A stretch of DNA of 64,000 bases from Bog-756 sp963737625 (GCA_963737625.1 CAVTTK010000002.1:248001-312000), one strand, 5' to 3'; positions 15,234 through 24,429 are shown, counted from the first letter of the stretch. The notes: generated by a model from the sequence alone, not told the origin. Numbers and translations: made by a program.

Positions 15234-17438
15234 ATGGCCGATCCGTGGAACTTTGCCGGCCCGGTCACGCAGCTGGACTCCACCTCGGGGGTGGTCACGC
15301 TGGTCGACGAGTCGACCTTCGCCATCAGCGGAGGTTCCGGCGACATGTCGCCGGGGGCCGCCCAGGGACTGTTCGTCCGGGACACCAGGATCCTGTCCCG
15401 CTTCGAGGTGCTGGTGGACGGGGTGCGTACCGAGCCGCTGGCCGCAGTGACCGACGATCCGTTTTCTGCCACCTTCGTGTCCCGCTGCCTGCCCGCCCCC
15501 GGCCGGGCCGACTCCACGTTGATGGTGTTCCGGTCGAGGTATGTGGGCCAGGGCATGCGGGAGGACCTGACCATCCGCAACTTCGCTGACGAGACGGCGC
15601 TGTGCACCGTCGAGGTGCTGGTCGGCTCGGATTTCGCCGATCTCTTCGCCGTGAAGGAGGGGCGTGTCGGGGCCGAGCCGGGGGCGGCCGAGGTGACCGC
15701 CACCGTGCGGCAGCCCGACGCGGCCGGCACGACGGCCGACGAGCCGGCGACCGGCCGCACGTCCACCGTGGTGTCCTCGTACCGTCGCGCCGGGGTCGAG
15801 CGGGGTGTCGAGCTTCGGTTCGATGATCCCACCCTGCTCACGACGGACCTGGCCACCTTCGAGGTGGTCGTCCCGGCCCGGGGGGAGTGGACCACCTGCA
15901 TCGAGGTGGGACCGGTCTTCGACGGGACGGCCGTCGACCCGAGATACCGGAGCGGCCAGCCCGTCGACCGTGCCACCCCCACCGAGCGACTGGCCGAATG
16001 GCGCCGCCAGGTGCCCCAGGTGGAGACCAGTCACCCAGGGCTGAAGGAGGTGATCGCCCGCAGCGCCGAGGACCTCGGGGCTCTCCGCATCTTCGATCCC
16101 GACTATCCCGAGCGGGTGGTGGTTGCGGCCGGCGCCCCGTGGTTCATGACGGTCTTCGGGCGTGACTCCCTGCTGACCGCCTGGATGGCCCTGCTCGTCG
16201 ACCCCGACCTGGCCCGGGGCGTACTGCAGACGTTGGCCCGATTTCAGGGGACCGACATCGACCCGCGCCACGACGAACAGCCCGGCCGCATCCTCCACGA
16301 GATGCGCTTCGGGGACGCCGCCTCCCTCTCGCTCGGGGGCGGGAGCATCTACTACGGGACGGCCGACGCCACGCCCCTCTTCGTCATGCTCTTGGGGGAG
16401 ATGCGGCGGTGGGGGGTGGCCCGGGAGATGGTCGACGAACTCCTCCCCAACGCCGCCCGGGCCATCGAATGGATCGAGCAGTTCGGCGACGCCGACGGGG
16501 ACGGCTACGTGGAGTACACCAGGAACACCGAGCGCGGCCTGGCCAACCAGGGATGGAAGGACAGCTGGGACGGGATCCGTTACGCCGACGGGCGGGTGGC
16601 CGAAGCTCCCATCGCCCTGTGTGAGGTGCAGGCCTACACCTACGGGGCCTACCTGGCCTCGGCCCACTTCGCCTTCGAGGTGGGCGATACCGTCACCTAC
16701 GACCGCTTTCGGGCCAAGGCCACGCAGCTGAAGGCGGCGTTCAACCGGGACTTCTGGTTGGAGGAGAAGGGGTGGTTCGCCGTCGGGCTGGATGCCGACA
16801 AGCGACCCATCGACTCCCTCACCTCGAACATCGGCCACTGTCTGTGGACCGGGATCGTCGACGAGGACAAGGCCCACCGGGTCGTGGAGAAGCTGGTCTC
16901 GCCGGCCATGTTCTCCGGATGGGGGATCCGCACCCTGTCGAAGGACAGCGGGGGTTACAACCCCATCAGTTACCACTGCGGGTCGGTATGGCCCCACGAC
17001 ACGGCCATCGTGGCCTCCGGGTTGGCCCGCTACGGCTACGACGGCGCCGCCCAGAAACTGATCTTCGGCCTACTGGACGCCGCCCAGGCCCAGGGAGGCC
17101 GGCTCCCCGAGTTGTTCAGCGGCCTGGACCGGGGCGAGCTGACGGTGCCCGTGGGCTATCCCACGTCCTGCTCCCCCCAGGCGTGGGCGGCGGCGTCGCC
17201 TCTGCTGTGCCTGCGCACGCTGCTCCGTCTCGACCCCTGGATCCCCTACGGCAAGACCTGGCTGTCCCCCAACCTGCCCGAGGGCATCAGCTACCTGAAG
17301 GTGGCCGGTATCCCTCTGGCCGGATCGCGGGTGACGGTGGAGGTGGGATCCGAGGTACCCGGCGGGGTGGCGGTCACCGGTCTACCCAAGGAGATCGAGC
17401 TGATCAGGGAGCCCCGCCGGCCTTCCACCGCGGTCTGA
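15234..17438 (+). CDS. Amylo-alpha-1,6-glucosidase / glycogen-debranching-type glycoside hydrolase
   Basis: A 734-residue protein with an N-terminal beta-sandwich typical of debranching-type GHs (GLFVRDTRILSRFEVLVDG at about 42-60, MREDLTIRNFAD) and a C-terminal (alpha/alpha)6 barrel. The barrel carries APWFMTVFGRDSLLTAWMAL, ARFQGTDIDPRHDEQPGRI, GWKDSWDGI and YHCGSVWPHDTAI, where the acidic catalytic residues normally lie. It probably hydrolyses alpha-glucosidic bonds in glycogen or related glycans in the cytoplasm, as no signal peptide is present. A GH63-like or trehalase-like activity cannot be excluded. It is leaderless by the TACGGT at 15222. Confidence 0.85.
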   Translation: MADPWNFAGPVTQLDSTSGVVTLVDESTFAISGGSGDMSPGAAQGLFVRDTRILSRFEVLVDGVRTEPLAAVTDDPFSATFVSRCLPAPGRADSTLMVFRSRYVGQGMREDLTIRNFADETALCTVEVLVGSDFADLFAVKEGRVGAEPGAAEVTATVRQPDAAGTTADEPATGRTSTVVSSYRRAGVERGVELRFDDPTLLTTDLATFEVVVPARGEWTTCIEVGPVFDGTAVDPRYRSGQPVDRATPTERLAEWRRQVPQVETSHPGLKEVIARSAEDLGALRIFDPDYPERVVVAAGAPWFMTVFGRDSLLTAWMALLVDPDLARGVLQTLARFQGTDIDPRHDEQPGRILHEMRFGDAASLSLGGGSIYYGTADATPLFVMLLGEMRRWGVAREMVDELLPNAARAIEWIEQFGDADGDGYVEYTRNTERGLANQGWKDSWDGIRYADGRVAEAPIALCEVQAYTYGAYLASAHFAFEVGDTVTYDRFRAKATQLKAAFNRDFWLEEKGWFAVGLDADKRPIDSLTSNIGHCLWTGIVDEDKAHRVVEKLVSPAMFSGWGIRTLSKDSGGYNPISYHCGSVWPHDTAIVASGLARYGYDGAAQKLIFGLLDAAQAQGGRLPELFSGLDRGELTVPVGYPTSCSPQAWAAASPLLCLRTLLRLDPWIPYGKTWLSPNLPEGISYLKVAGIPLAGSRVTVEVGSEVPGGVAVTGLPKEIELIREPRRPSTAV

Positions 17439-17442
17439 CGGG

Positions 17443-17459
17443 CCCCGGAGACCCCGGGG
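17443..17459. terminator. Bidirectional hairpin between converging genes
   Basis: CCCCGG and CCGGGG form a 6-bp GC stem around AGACC in the 23-nt gap between the debranching enzyme (plus) and the MBL hydrolase (minus). There is no T-tract, as is common in high-GC actinobacteria. Confidence 0.45.
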
Positions 17460-17461
17460 TC

Positions 17462-18079
17462 TCACCAACCCCGTTCGATCCACTCACCCAGATGGGGCGT
17501 CTCGGTGCCGATGGTGGTACCGGCCCCGTGCCCCGGCAGGACGATGGTGTCCGGACCGAACGGGGCGAACAGCCGCTCCTCGATGGAGTGGATGATGGTG
17601 TCGAAGTCGGCGTTCTCGAAGGACGTGTTCCCCGGTCCGCCGGGGAACAGGGTGTCACCGGTGAACAGCAGCGGGGTCCCCTCCACGGTGAAGCACATCG
17701 AGCCGGGCGTGTGTCCCGGGGTGGCGATGGTGCCCATCCGCAGGCGGCCGACCTCCAGCACCGAGCGGTCCTCCAGGATCTGGTCGTAGGACGGGAGCAT
17801 GTCGGCGTCGGCACTGGTGACGGCCACGTCGATCCCGGCATCGCGGACCGCCTCGACCGCCTGGATGTGGTCCCAGTGCCCGTGGGTCTCGACCACCTGG
17901 CGCACATCGAGGGCCCGGCACAGCTCGAGGAGCTTGTCGTGCTCGTTGGCCGCGTCGATGAGTAGGGACTCCCCGGTGGAGCGGCACCGCACGATGTAGA
18001 CGTTGTTATCCACCGGCCCCACCACGAGGCGGTGGATCTCGACGGCGGTGTCCTGGTAGTCGATGATGGTCTCGGGCAC
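17462..18079 (-). CDS. MBL-fold metallo-hydrolase (glyoxalase II-like)
   Basis: A 205-residue metallo-beta-lactamase-fold hydrolase. The metal motif THGHWDH gives His66, His68, Asp70 and His71; TPGHTPGSM supplies the third His and FTGDTLFPGGPG the bridging Asp, with a final LPGHG His. Enzymes of this subgroup hydrolyse thioesters such as hydroxyacylglutathione, or mycothiol conjugates in actinobacteria. The substrate is not readable. Start GTG 18079 is preceded by GGAGGAGG with 11-nt spacing. It is divergent from the acyl-CoA dehydrogenase gene. Confidence 0.88.
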   Translation of the reverse strand: MPETIIDYQDTAVEIHRLVVGPVDNNVYIVRCRSTGESLLIDAANEHDKLLELCRALDVRQVVETHGHWDHIQAVEAVRDAGIDVAVTSADADMLPSYDQILEDRSVLEVGRLRMGTIATPGHTPGSMCFTVEGTPLLFTGDTLFPGGPGNTSFENADFDTIIHSIEERLFAPFGPDTIVLPGHGAGTTIGTETPHLGEWIERGW

Positions 18080-18263
18080 GGTGATCTGGGCCTCCTCCGG
18101 ACCCGGGCCGCCGTGGGTCGAGACCCGGGTGATTCCTCAGGTCAGCGTACTGGGCGACCCCGCCCCGTTGGTCACCACCGTGCTGGTTCTGGTAGACAGA
18201 CCTGGTAGACAGTCGGGCAGATCCGCCCCTGCTCGGGGCCGGCCCAGGGGAAAAGAGAACACG

Positions 18264-19379
18264 ATGAACTTCGCCTTCAGCGAGGAACAGGACGAGCTGC
18301 GCAAGGCGGTCAAGCGCTTCCTGGACGACAAGTCTCCCGAGACGGAAGTGCGCCGACTGATGGAGACCACCGAGGGGTACGACCCGGCGGTCTGGACCCA
18401 GATGGCCGAGCAACTGGGCCTCCAGTCCCTCACCATCCCCGAGGAGTACGGCGGATCCGGCTTCACGTACGTGGAACTCATCGTGGTGCTGGAGGAGATG
18501 GGAGCGGCCCTCCTGTGCGCGCCGTTCTTCTCCACCGTGGCCCTGGCCGCCAACGCCGTCCTGACCTCGGGGGACACCAAGGCCATGGAGTACCTGTTGC
18601 CGGGCATCGCCTCCGGGGAGACCATCGGCACCCTGGCCTTCACCGAGGACTCGGGACGCTGGGACGCCGAGGGCATCACGCTGGCCGCGTCCCCCGGCGG
18701 CGACGGCTGGGCCCTCAACGGTCACAAGTCCTTCGTCATCGACGGCCATGTGGCCGACCTCATCCTGGTGGTGGGTCGGACGCCGGCCGGCCTCTCCCTG
18801 TTCGGGGTGAAGGGCGACGCCGACGGCCTCACCCGGACGCCGCTGGCCACCATGGACCAGACCCGCAAGCAGGCCCGCCTGGAGTTCACCGACACCCCGG
18901 CCTGGCTGATCGGAACGGACGGTGGGGCCGAGCCCGGACTGTCCAAGACCCTGGACCTGGCCGCGGTGGCTCTGGCCGCCGAACAGGTCGGCGGGGCCCA
19001 GCGCTGCCTCGACAGCTCGGTCGAGTACGCCAAGACCCGCATCCAGTTCGGGCGACCCATCGGGAGTTTCCAGGCCATCAAGCACAAGTGTGCCGACATG
19101 CTGCTGGAGGTGGAGTCGGCCAAGTCCGCGGCCTACTACGCCGGCTGGGCCGCGGCCGAGGACTCCGACGAGCTCCCGGTGGTCGCTTCCCTGGCCAAGT
19201 CGTACTGCTCGGAGGCGTACTTCCACGCGGCGGCCGAGACCATCCAGATCCACGGAGGCATCGGCTTCACCTGGGAGCATCCCGCCCACCTGTACTTCAA
19301 GCGGGCCAAGTCCTCCGAGCTGATGCTGGGTGACCCGTCCTACCACCGTGAACTGCTGGCCCAGCGCATCGGAATCTGA
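18264..19379 (+). CDS. Acyl-CoA dehydrogenase
   Basis: A 371-residue acyl-CoA dehydrogenase of normal length: N-terminal helical domain (FAFSEEQDELRKAVKRFL), LAFTEDSGRWD in the FAD/substrate middle domain, and the C-terminal helical domain with KTRIQFGRPIGSFQAIKHKCADM and IQIHGGIGFTWEHPAHLYFKRA. It oxidises acyl-CoA to enoyl-CoA with FAD. The frame is open to 18063, but ATG 18264 is chosen because the family N-terminus begins there and a GGGGAAAAGAG purine run precedes it. The substrate chain length is not readable. Confidence 0.93.
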   Translation: MNFAFSEEQDELRKAVKRFLDDKSPETEVRRLMETTEGYDPAVWTQMAEQLGLQSLTIPEEYGGSGFTYVELIVVLEEMGAALLCAPFFSTVALAANAVLTSGDTKAMEYLLPGIASGETIGTLAFTEDSGRWDAEGITLAASPGGDGWALNGHKSFVIDGHVADLILVVGRTPAGLSLFGVKGDADGLTRTPLATMDQTRKQARLEFTDTPAWLIGTDGGAEPGLSKTLDLAAVALAAEQVGGAQRCLDSSVEYAKTRIQFGRPIGSFQAIKHKCADMLLEVESAKSAAYYAGWAAAEDSDELPVVASLAKSYCSEAYFHAAAETIQIHGGIGFTWEHPAHLYFKRAKSSELMLGDPSYHRELLAQRIGI

Positions 19380-19482
19380 GCGACCGACCCATGCCCCATG
19401 ACTGCGCCAGGCAGCGGCGCGCCCGCGCTTTGATGCCCGGCCGTGAGCCGACGTTCGGCCGATCTGGCGTAGCGTGCCCTCG

Positions 19483-20124
19483 ATGAACAACGGGAGAAAC
19501 CTGCTCAGCTGGCTCCTCTTGGGCCTCCTCACCGTGCTGGCCCTCGGTGGTGCCGTCCTGGGCATCGCCCAGGCGCCGAAGGACGCCCCCCTGGATCAGG
19601 CCGTGAGCAACACCCTCAGCGCAGCCAACTACTCGGAGGTCCACACCGAGAACACGCCGGGTAAGAGCCAGACCGACTATCTGGTGTACCAGGCTCCCGA
19701 CCGGCTGGGTGGCTACATCGACAGCGCGTCCCAGCGTATCTACGTGTATGTCATCGGGAAGTTCGAGTACCAGAGCGCCTCCCTGCCCAAGAACGCCGAC
19801 ACCAGCCACCTGGTCCTCTACCGGCGGCCCAGCCAGGGCGCCCAGGCCCTCGACCCGGCCCACGGTTTCCTCCCGTACGCCCAGTACGCCAAGAACATCC
19901 AGAAGTCGGGGGACACCTACTCGTTCACCCTCTCGAAGAGCTCTCTCTTGGGCCAGGAGACGGGAGAGTTCACCTACACCGTCATCGGCCCGTACGTGTC
20001 CGAGTTCACCCTGAGCGTGGCGGCCTCCTCGGTGCAGCTGATCATCTCCCAGGTGGGCTCGTCCCCGCCGGTCGCCCTCCCGGCCGGGTCCAAAGTGGTC
20101 GTGGTGAAGGCCCCTGGGGCCTAG
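19483..20124 (+). CDS. Membrane-anchored or secreted protein of unknown function
   Basis: A 213-residue protein I do not recognise. An N-terminal membrane segment or uncleaved signal (about 7-28, WLLLGLLTVLALGGAVLGIA) precedes a beta-rich outside domain with many Tyr/Ser strands (YSEVHTEN, YLVYQAPDRLGGYID, QRIYVYVIGKFEYQS). The pattern is reminiscent of LolA/LppX-like lipid-carrier folds, but no motif proves that and there is no lipobox Cys. TAGCGT (19470-19475) lies 7 nt before ATG 19483, supporting this start over GTG 19474 and a leaderless mRNA. Confidence 0.6.
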   Translation: MNNGRNLLSWLLLGLLTVLALGGAVLGIAQAPKDAPLDQAVSNTLSAANYSEVHTENTPGKSQTDYLVYQAPDRLGGYIDSASQRIYVYVIGKFEYQSASLPKNADTSHLVLYRRPSQGAQALDPAHGFLPYAQYAKNIQKSGDTYSFTLSKSSLLGQETGEFTYTVIGPYVSEFTLSVAASSVQLIISQVGSSPPVALPAGSKVVVVKAPGA

Positions 20125-20140
20125 CCGGCAACGGTGCCGG
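20125..20140. terminator. Hairpin after the 19483 gene
   Basis: CCGGCA and TGCCGG are perfect inverted repeats around an ACGG loop, placed directly after the stop at 20124 and in the gap before the converging thiE. No T-tract follows on either strand. Confidence 0.45.
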
Positions 20141-20218
20141 AGCCTGCCGCGCACGTCACGGTCGGACATCGCGGGTGGCCCGGGGCCCTCGTCCCCGGCG
20201 CCCAACCGTGGTGAGGGC

Positions 20219-20893
20219 TCAACTCGGTGCGGAGTCCACGGCCTCGTCGATGGCCCGGCGAAGCAGTCGGGCGTGGAGCCCCGGATCGTCCGCCTGGCAG
20301 AGCCACCTGACCACGACGAAGTGCCGGGCACCGGCGGCAGCCATGGCCCCGACCGTGGAGGGATCCACCCCGCCGGTGACCCACACCGGCCAGGGCGACC
20401 GGACCACCGCCTCGCTGACGTAGCCGAGGCCCGTTCCCGACCGGCCCGGTTTGGTGGGGGTAGGGCTCACCGGGCCCGCCGACAGGTACTGGACGGGAGC
20501 GGGTCCCGACCGTGAAGCGGCGATCCCCACGGCGACCTCCACCTCATGTACGGCGTGGGTCGACAGGCCGATGATGGCTCCGTCACCCACCACCTGACGA
20601 GCGGCGAAGGGCGACGGGTCGTCCTGGCCCACATGCACGCCGTCGGCCCCGATGGCTGCGGCCAGATCCGGACGGTCGTTGAGGATGAACGGCACGCCAC
20701 GGTCGGCGCAGACCCCCTGCACGACCGACGCCCGCTCGGCCAGTAGGACGTCGTCAAGGTGCTTCTCCCGCAGTTGCACGACGTCCACACCTCCGTCGAC
20801 GCAGGCTCCGACGAAGCTCTCGAGGTCAGGCCGGTCCGGGGTACACAGGTACAGCCGGCGGCCGGCCAGGCCCCACCGGTCGGGGTTCGCCAT
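20219..20893 (-). CDS. thiE: Thiamine-phosphate synthase
   Basis: A 224-residue ThiE TIM barrel: RRLYLCTPDRPD at the N-terminus, VDVVQLREKHLDD (pyrophosphate and substrate site), FILNDRPDLAAAIGADGVHVGQDD, IGLSTHAVHEVEVA and WVTGGVDPSTV. It joins hydroxymethylpyrimidine pyrophosphate and thiazole phosphate to give thiamine phosphate. The frame is open far upstream into the HhH-GPD gene, but ATG 20893 gives the family start and lies 8 nt after that gene's stop, indicating an operon. No TPP riboswitch or other thi genes are seen here. Confidence 0.93.
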   Translation of the reverse strand: MANPDRWGLAGRRLYLCTPDRPDLESFVGACVDGGVDVVQLREKHLDDVLLAERASVVQGVCADRGVPFILNDRPDLAAAIGADGVHVGQDDPSPFAARQVVGDGAIIGLSTHAVHEVEVAVGIAASRSGPAPVQYLSAGPVSPTPTKPGRSGTGLGYVSEAVVRSPWPVWVTGGVDPSTVGAMAAAGARHFVVVRWLCQADDPGLHARLLRRAIDEAVDSAPS

Positions 20894-20901
20894 GGGCCGG
20901 G

Positions 20902-21483
20902 TCAGCCGGAGGTGGCTGCCTTGGCCTTGGCCTTGGCCTTCATCTTCTGCTTGTACTGGCGCACCTTGACCAGGGCCTCCGGCGAGTCGATGTCGGCTAC
21001 GGACCGGAACGAACCGGGCTCTCCGTAGGGGGAGGCGACCTTCTCCCATCCCGGGGGTCGGACCCCGAGCTGCTTGGCCAGCAGAGCGATGAAGATGCGT
21101 GCCTTCTGCTCACCGAATCCAGGCAGGGCCTTCACATTGGCCAGCAGGATCTTGCCGTCAGTGGCGGACGTCCAGATGGCGGCGGCATCCCCTCCGTAGG
21201 TGTCGACCACCAGGGCGCAGACCTCCTGGACCCGTCCGGCCATGGACTTGGGGAACCGGTGGAGGGCCGGCCTCTCGCTGAACACGGCGGCCAGCGCCTC
21301 AGGGTCCATGGAGGCCAGCTCGGCGGCGTCGAGGCGGCCACCGAGCCGCTCCCGCAGGTCGTAGGGGGACCGGAAGGCCCGCTCCAGGGGGACCTGCTGG
21401 TCCAGCACCATGGCGATGAGCAGCGCCAGGGGATCGTCCGAGAGCAGCTGGTCTACGGCGTCGTCACCGGTCACGTGGATCAC
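20902..21483 (-). CDS. HhH-GPD family protein with Lys-Ala tail
   Basis: A 193-residue helix-hairpin-helix protein of the DNA-glycosylase superfamily. VLDQQVPLERAF near residue 28 and LPGFGEQKARIFIALLAKQLG (HhH) around 118-138 are the marks; the catalytic Lys/Asp pair of classical Nth/MutY is not evident. Its size matches an uncharacterised actinobacterial HhH-GPD family. The C-terminus is a Lys-Ala repeat (KMKAKAKAKAA) coded by a GCCAAG microsatellite. GTG 21483 has TAGCCT (21490-21495 on the reverse strand) 6 nt upstream, so it is probably leaderless. A DNA-repair role is inferred from the fold. Confidence 0.8.
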   Translation of the reverse strand: MIHVTGDDAVDQLLSDDPLALLIAMVLDQQVPLERAFRSPYDLRERLGGRLDAAELASMDPEALAAVFSERPALHRFPKSMAGRVQEVCALVVDTYGGDAAAIWTSATDGKILLANVKALPGFGEQKARIFIALLAKQLGVRPPGWEKVASPYGEPGSFRSVADIDSPEALVKVRQYKQKMKAKAKAKAATSG

Positions 21484-21542
21484 CGGGTCAGGCTACCCAC
21501 GATCGGGCCGTCACCGGCAAGTCCGACTCCGTGGTTCCGGAC

Positions 21543-24275
21543 TCAGTCGGTCCAGGGGTCGTTGGAGCCCGAGTCGATCCCGTAGCGCTCGATGGCCTCG
21601 GCCACCGTGGCGGCCGGCACCGTTCCTTCCGCAGCCAGGCCGGACAGGACGGCCACCACCACATGGGCCGCGTCCACCTCGAAGAACCGGCGCAGCACCT
21701 CGCGGGTGTCCGACCGTCCGAAGCCGTCCGTGCCGAGGGACGTGAACCGGCGGGGCATCCACCGGGCCACCTGGTCCGGCACCGACCGCATGAAGTCGGT
21801 CACCGCCACGATGGGGCCGCCCGAGCCGGACAACGACTCGGTGACGAAGGGCACCCGTTGGGGCTCGCCGGGATGGAGGCGGTTCCACCGCTCGACCGAG
21901 ATGGCGTCCTCCCGCAGCGACTTGTAGGAGGTCACCGACCACACCTCGGCCTCGACCTCCCAGTCCTGGGCCAGCAGCCGCTGGGCCTCGACGGTCTCCT
22001 GCCATGCCGATCCGGAGAACAGCAGGGTGGCCCGGGCCGGCTCGTCCTGCCGGTCGGTGGCCGGCCGCTCGACCGGGGCCTCGCCGAACCGGTAGAGGCC
22101 CTTGATGGTGCCCAGCCGGACCCGTTGGGCCTCGGCGGCATCGGGCGGCAGGGCGGGCATCGGATAGTTCTCGTTGTACAGGGTCATGTACCAGACCCGG
22201 TCCTCGGGCTCGGGTCCGGTCATGCGCCGGATCCCGTCCTCGACGATGGCCGCCACCTCGTAGGAGAACGCCGGGTCGTAGGCGGCCACGCTGGGCACGG
22301 TGGAGGCCAACAGGAGGGAGTGTCCGTCCTGGTGCTGCAGCCCCTCGCCGTTCAGGGTGGTTCGACCGGCGGTGCATCCGAGCAGGAAGCCCCGGCCCCG
22401 GCAGTCCGAGAGTGCCCACAAGAGGTCGCCCACTCGTTGGAATCCGAACATGGAGTAGAAGAGGTAGAAGGGAATCATGGGCTGGCCCCAGGTGGCGTAC
22501 GAGGTGGCCGCGGCGGTGAACGAGGCCATGGCTCCGGCCTCGCTGATGCCCTCCTGGAGCACCTGACCCGAGGCGCTCTCGGCGTAGTGCAGCGCCAGGC
22601 CGGCATCCACCGGCGTGTAGTGCTGACCACCCGGCGCATAGATCTGCACCTCACTGATGAGGGACTCGAGACCGAAGGTCCGGGCCTCGTCCGAGACGAT
22701 GGGCACGATGCGGTGCCCCATGACGGGATCCCGGGTCAGCGACCGGAGCAGACGGGCGAAGGCCATGGTGGTGGAGACTGCCTGCCGCCCCGAGCCGGCG
22801 GCCAGATCGGCGAACCCCTCATGCTCGGGGGGCGCCAGGGGCTCGGCGCGCACCACTCGCCGGGGAAGGGGTCCGCCGAGGGCCGCCCGACGCTCGGCCA
22901 GGTACCGTGCCGCCTTCGAGTCAGGGTGCGGCCGGTAGTAGGGAGGCAGGTCGGCGTCGAGGTCGGACTCGGGGATCTCGTCGTGGAGGAAGAGGCGGTT
23001 GCGCAGGGCCAGCAGTTGCGCCTTGGTCATCTTCTTGATCTGGTGCGTGGCGTTGCGCGCCTCGATCTCGGGGCCCAGCGTCCACCCCTTGACGGTCTTG
23101 GCCAAGATGGCCGTCGGCGCCCCGACGTGCTCGGTGGCCGCCTGGTAGGCGGCGAAGAGCTTGCGGTAGTCGTGGCCGCCACGGGGGAGGGACTGGAGGT
23201 CCTCGTCCGAGAGATGGGCCACCAACTCCTGCAGCCGGGGGTCGGGACCGAAGAAGTGCTCCCGGATGTAGGCCCCCGATTCGGTGGCGTACTTCTGGAA
23301 CTCACCGTCGACGGTGGAGTTCATCCTGTTCAGCAGGACGCCGTCCACGTCCTTGGCCAACAGCTCGTCCCAGGTGCGCCCCCAGATGACCTTGATCACG
23401 TTCCAGCCCGCACCTCGGAAGAGGGCCTCGAACTCCTGGATGACCTTGCCGTTGCCCCGCACCGGGCCGTCGAGCCGCTGGAGGTTGCAATTGACCACGA
23501 AGACCAGGTTGTCGAGGTGCTCGCGCCCGGCCATCCCCAGCGCCCCGGTGGTCTCGGGCTCGTCGAACTCGCCGTCGCCCACGAAGCACCAGACCCGACT
23601 CAGGCTGCTGTCGATCAGGCCTCGGGCATGGAGATAGCGGGCCACGTGGGCCTGGGCGATGGCGTTCAGCGGTCCCAGCCCCATGGACACGGTCGGGTAC
23701 TCCCAGAACTCGGGCATGAGGCGGGGATGGGGATAGGAGGAGAGGCCGTCCCCGCCCACCTCGAAGCGGAAGTTGTCCAGCTGCTCCTCGGACAGTCGAC
23801 CCTCGACGAAGGCCCGGGCGTAGATTCCCGGGGAGGCGTGACCCTGGAAGTAGACCTGGTCCCCGGGCCTCCCGTCGTCCTTGCCCCGGAAGAAATGGTT
23901 GAACCCCACCTCGTAGAGGGCGGCCGAGCTGGCGTAGGTGGACAGGTGCCCGCCGATGGCCTCGGAGCGGACGTTGGCCCGCACCACCATCACCGCGGCG
24001 TTCCACCGGATGAACGCCCGGATCCGCCGCTCGAGATACTCGTCACCGGGGAACTCCGGCTCCTCGTCGGTGGGGATGGTGTTGACGTAGGGGCTGGACA
24101 CCGTGGCCGGGAAGTCGACCTGTTTCTGGCCGGCCCGTTCGAGGATCCGCATCAGGAGGTACCGGGCCCGCGTCCGACCGTAGGTGTCCACCACGTCGTC
24201 GAAGGCGTCGAGCCATTCGGCCGTTTCCTGGGGATCGCGATCGGGAAGCTGATGACTGACACCGTCGAACAACAT
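21543..24275 (-). CDS. aceE: Pyruvate dehydrogenase E1 component, homodimeric type
   Basis: A 910-residue E1 of the single-chain type. The thiamine-diphosphate motif runs from GDGEFDEPETTGAL to NCNLQRLDGPVRGNGK. Other marks are FFRGKDDGRPGDQVYFQGHASPG, KTVKGWTLGPEIEARNATHQ, PIVSDEARTFGLE, and GCTAGRTTLNGEGLQHQDGHS in the C-terminal half. It decarboxylates pyruvate and passes the acetyl group to a lipoyl E2. ATG 24275 fits the family N-terminus and has GGGAG 9 nt upstream. No aceF is adjacent; the nearest E2 is at 30196, suggesting a shared E2 as in other actinobacteria. Confidence 0.96.
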   Translation of the reverse strand: MLFDGVSHQLPDRDPQETAEWLDAFDDVVDTYGRTRARYLLMRILERAGQKQVDFPATVSSPYVNTIPTDEEPEFPGDEYLERRIRAFIRWNAAVMVVRANVRSEAIGGHLSTYASSAALYEVGFNHFFRGKDDGRPGDQVYFQGHASPGIYARAFVEGRLSEEQLDNFRFEVGGDGLSSYPHPRLMPEFWEYPTVSMGLGPLNAIAQAHVARYLHARGLIDSSLSRVWCFVGDGEFDEPETTGALGMAGREHLDNLVFVVNCNLQRLDGPVRGNGKVIQEFEALFRGAGWNVIKVIWGRTWDELLAKDVDGVLLNRMNSTVDGEFQKYATESGAYIREHFFGPDPRLQELVAHLSDEDLQSLPRGGHDYRKLFAAYQAATEHVGAPTAILAKTVKGWTLGPEIEARNATHQIKKMTKAQLLALRNRLFLHDEIPESDLDADLPPYYRPHPDSKAARYLAERRAALGGPLPRRVVRAEPLAPPEHEGFADLAAGSGRQAVSTTMAFARLLRSLTRDPVMGHRIVPIVSDEARTFGLESLISEVQIYAPGGQHYTPVDAGLALHYAESASGQVLQEGISEAGAMASFTAAATSYATWGQPMIPFYLFYSMFGFQRVGDLLWALSDCRGRGFLLGCTAGRTTLNGEGLQHQDGHSLLLASTVPSVAAYDPAFSYEVAAIVEDGIRRMTGPEPEDRVWYMTLYNENYPMPALPPDAAEAQRVRLGTIKGLYRFGEAPVERPATDRQDEPARATLLFSGSAWQETVEAQRLLAQDWEVEAEVWSVTSYKSLREDAISVERWNRLHPGEPQRVPFVTESLSGSGGPIVAVTDFMRSVPDQVARWMPRRFTSLGTDGFGRSDTREVLRRFFEVDAAHVVVAVLSGLAAEGTVPAATVAEAIERYGIDSGSNDPWTD

Positions 24276-24284
24276 GTGGCCATG

Positions 24285-24297
24285 CTCCCACCGGGAG
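24285..24297 (-). promoter_or_regulatory. Hairpin covering the aceE Shine-Dalgarno
   Basis: CTCCC and GGGAG pair around a 3-nt loop. On the aceE (minus) strand the GGGAG arm is the likely ribosome binding site, 9 nt before the ATG, so folding would hide it. A regulatory role is inference. Confidence 0.3.
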
Positions 24298-24317
24298 GTG
24301 GTGCAAGGGAATTCATC

Positions 24318-24329
24318 AGAACGCGTTCT
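24318..24329. promoter_or_regulatory. 12-bp perfect palindrome upstream of aceE, TetR-type (KstR-like) operator
   Basis: AGAACGCGTTCT is a perfect palindrome in the aceE-rnhA divergent region, 43 nt from the aceE start. It fits the KstR consensus TnnAACnnGTTnnA except for the first T. KstR is a TetR-family regulator of steroid catabolism in mycobacteria; here the site more likely belongs to some TetR-family regulator of aceE. Confidence 0.5.
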
Positions 24330-24429
24330 ATCGGTCACCACCCGACGGCCGCCACCCACCGGCACCCGGATCGGTGCGGCACCGCCCGATCCGCACTCAC
24401 GCGGCGGGCGGAGCAGGCATGCTGTCCCG

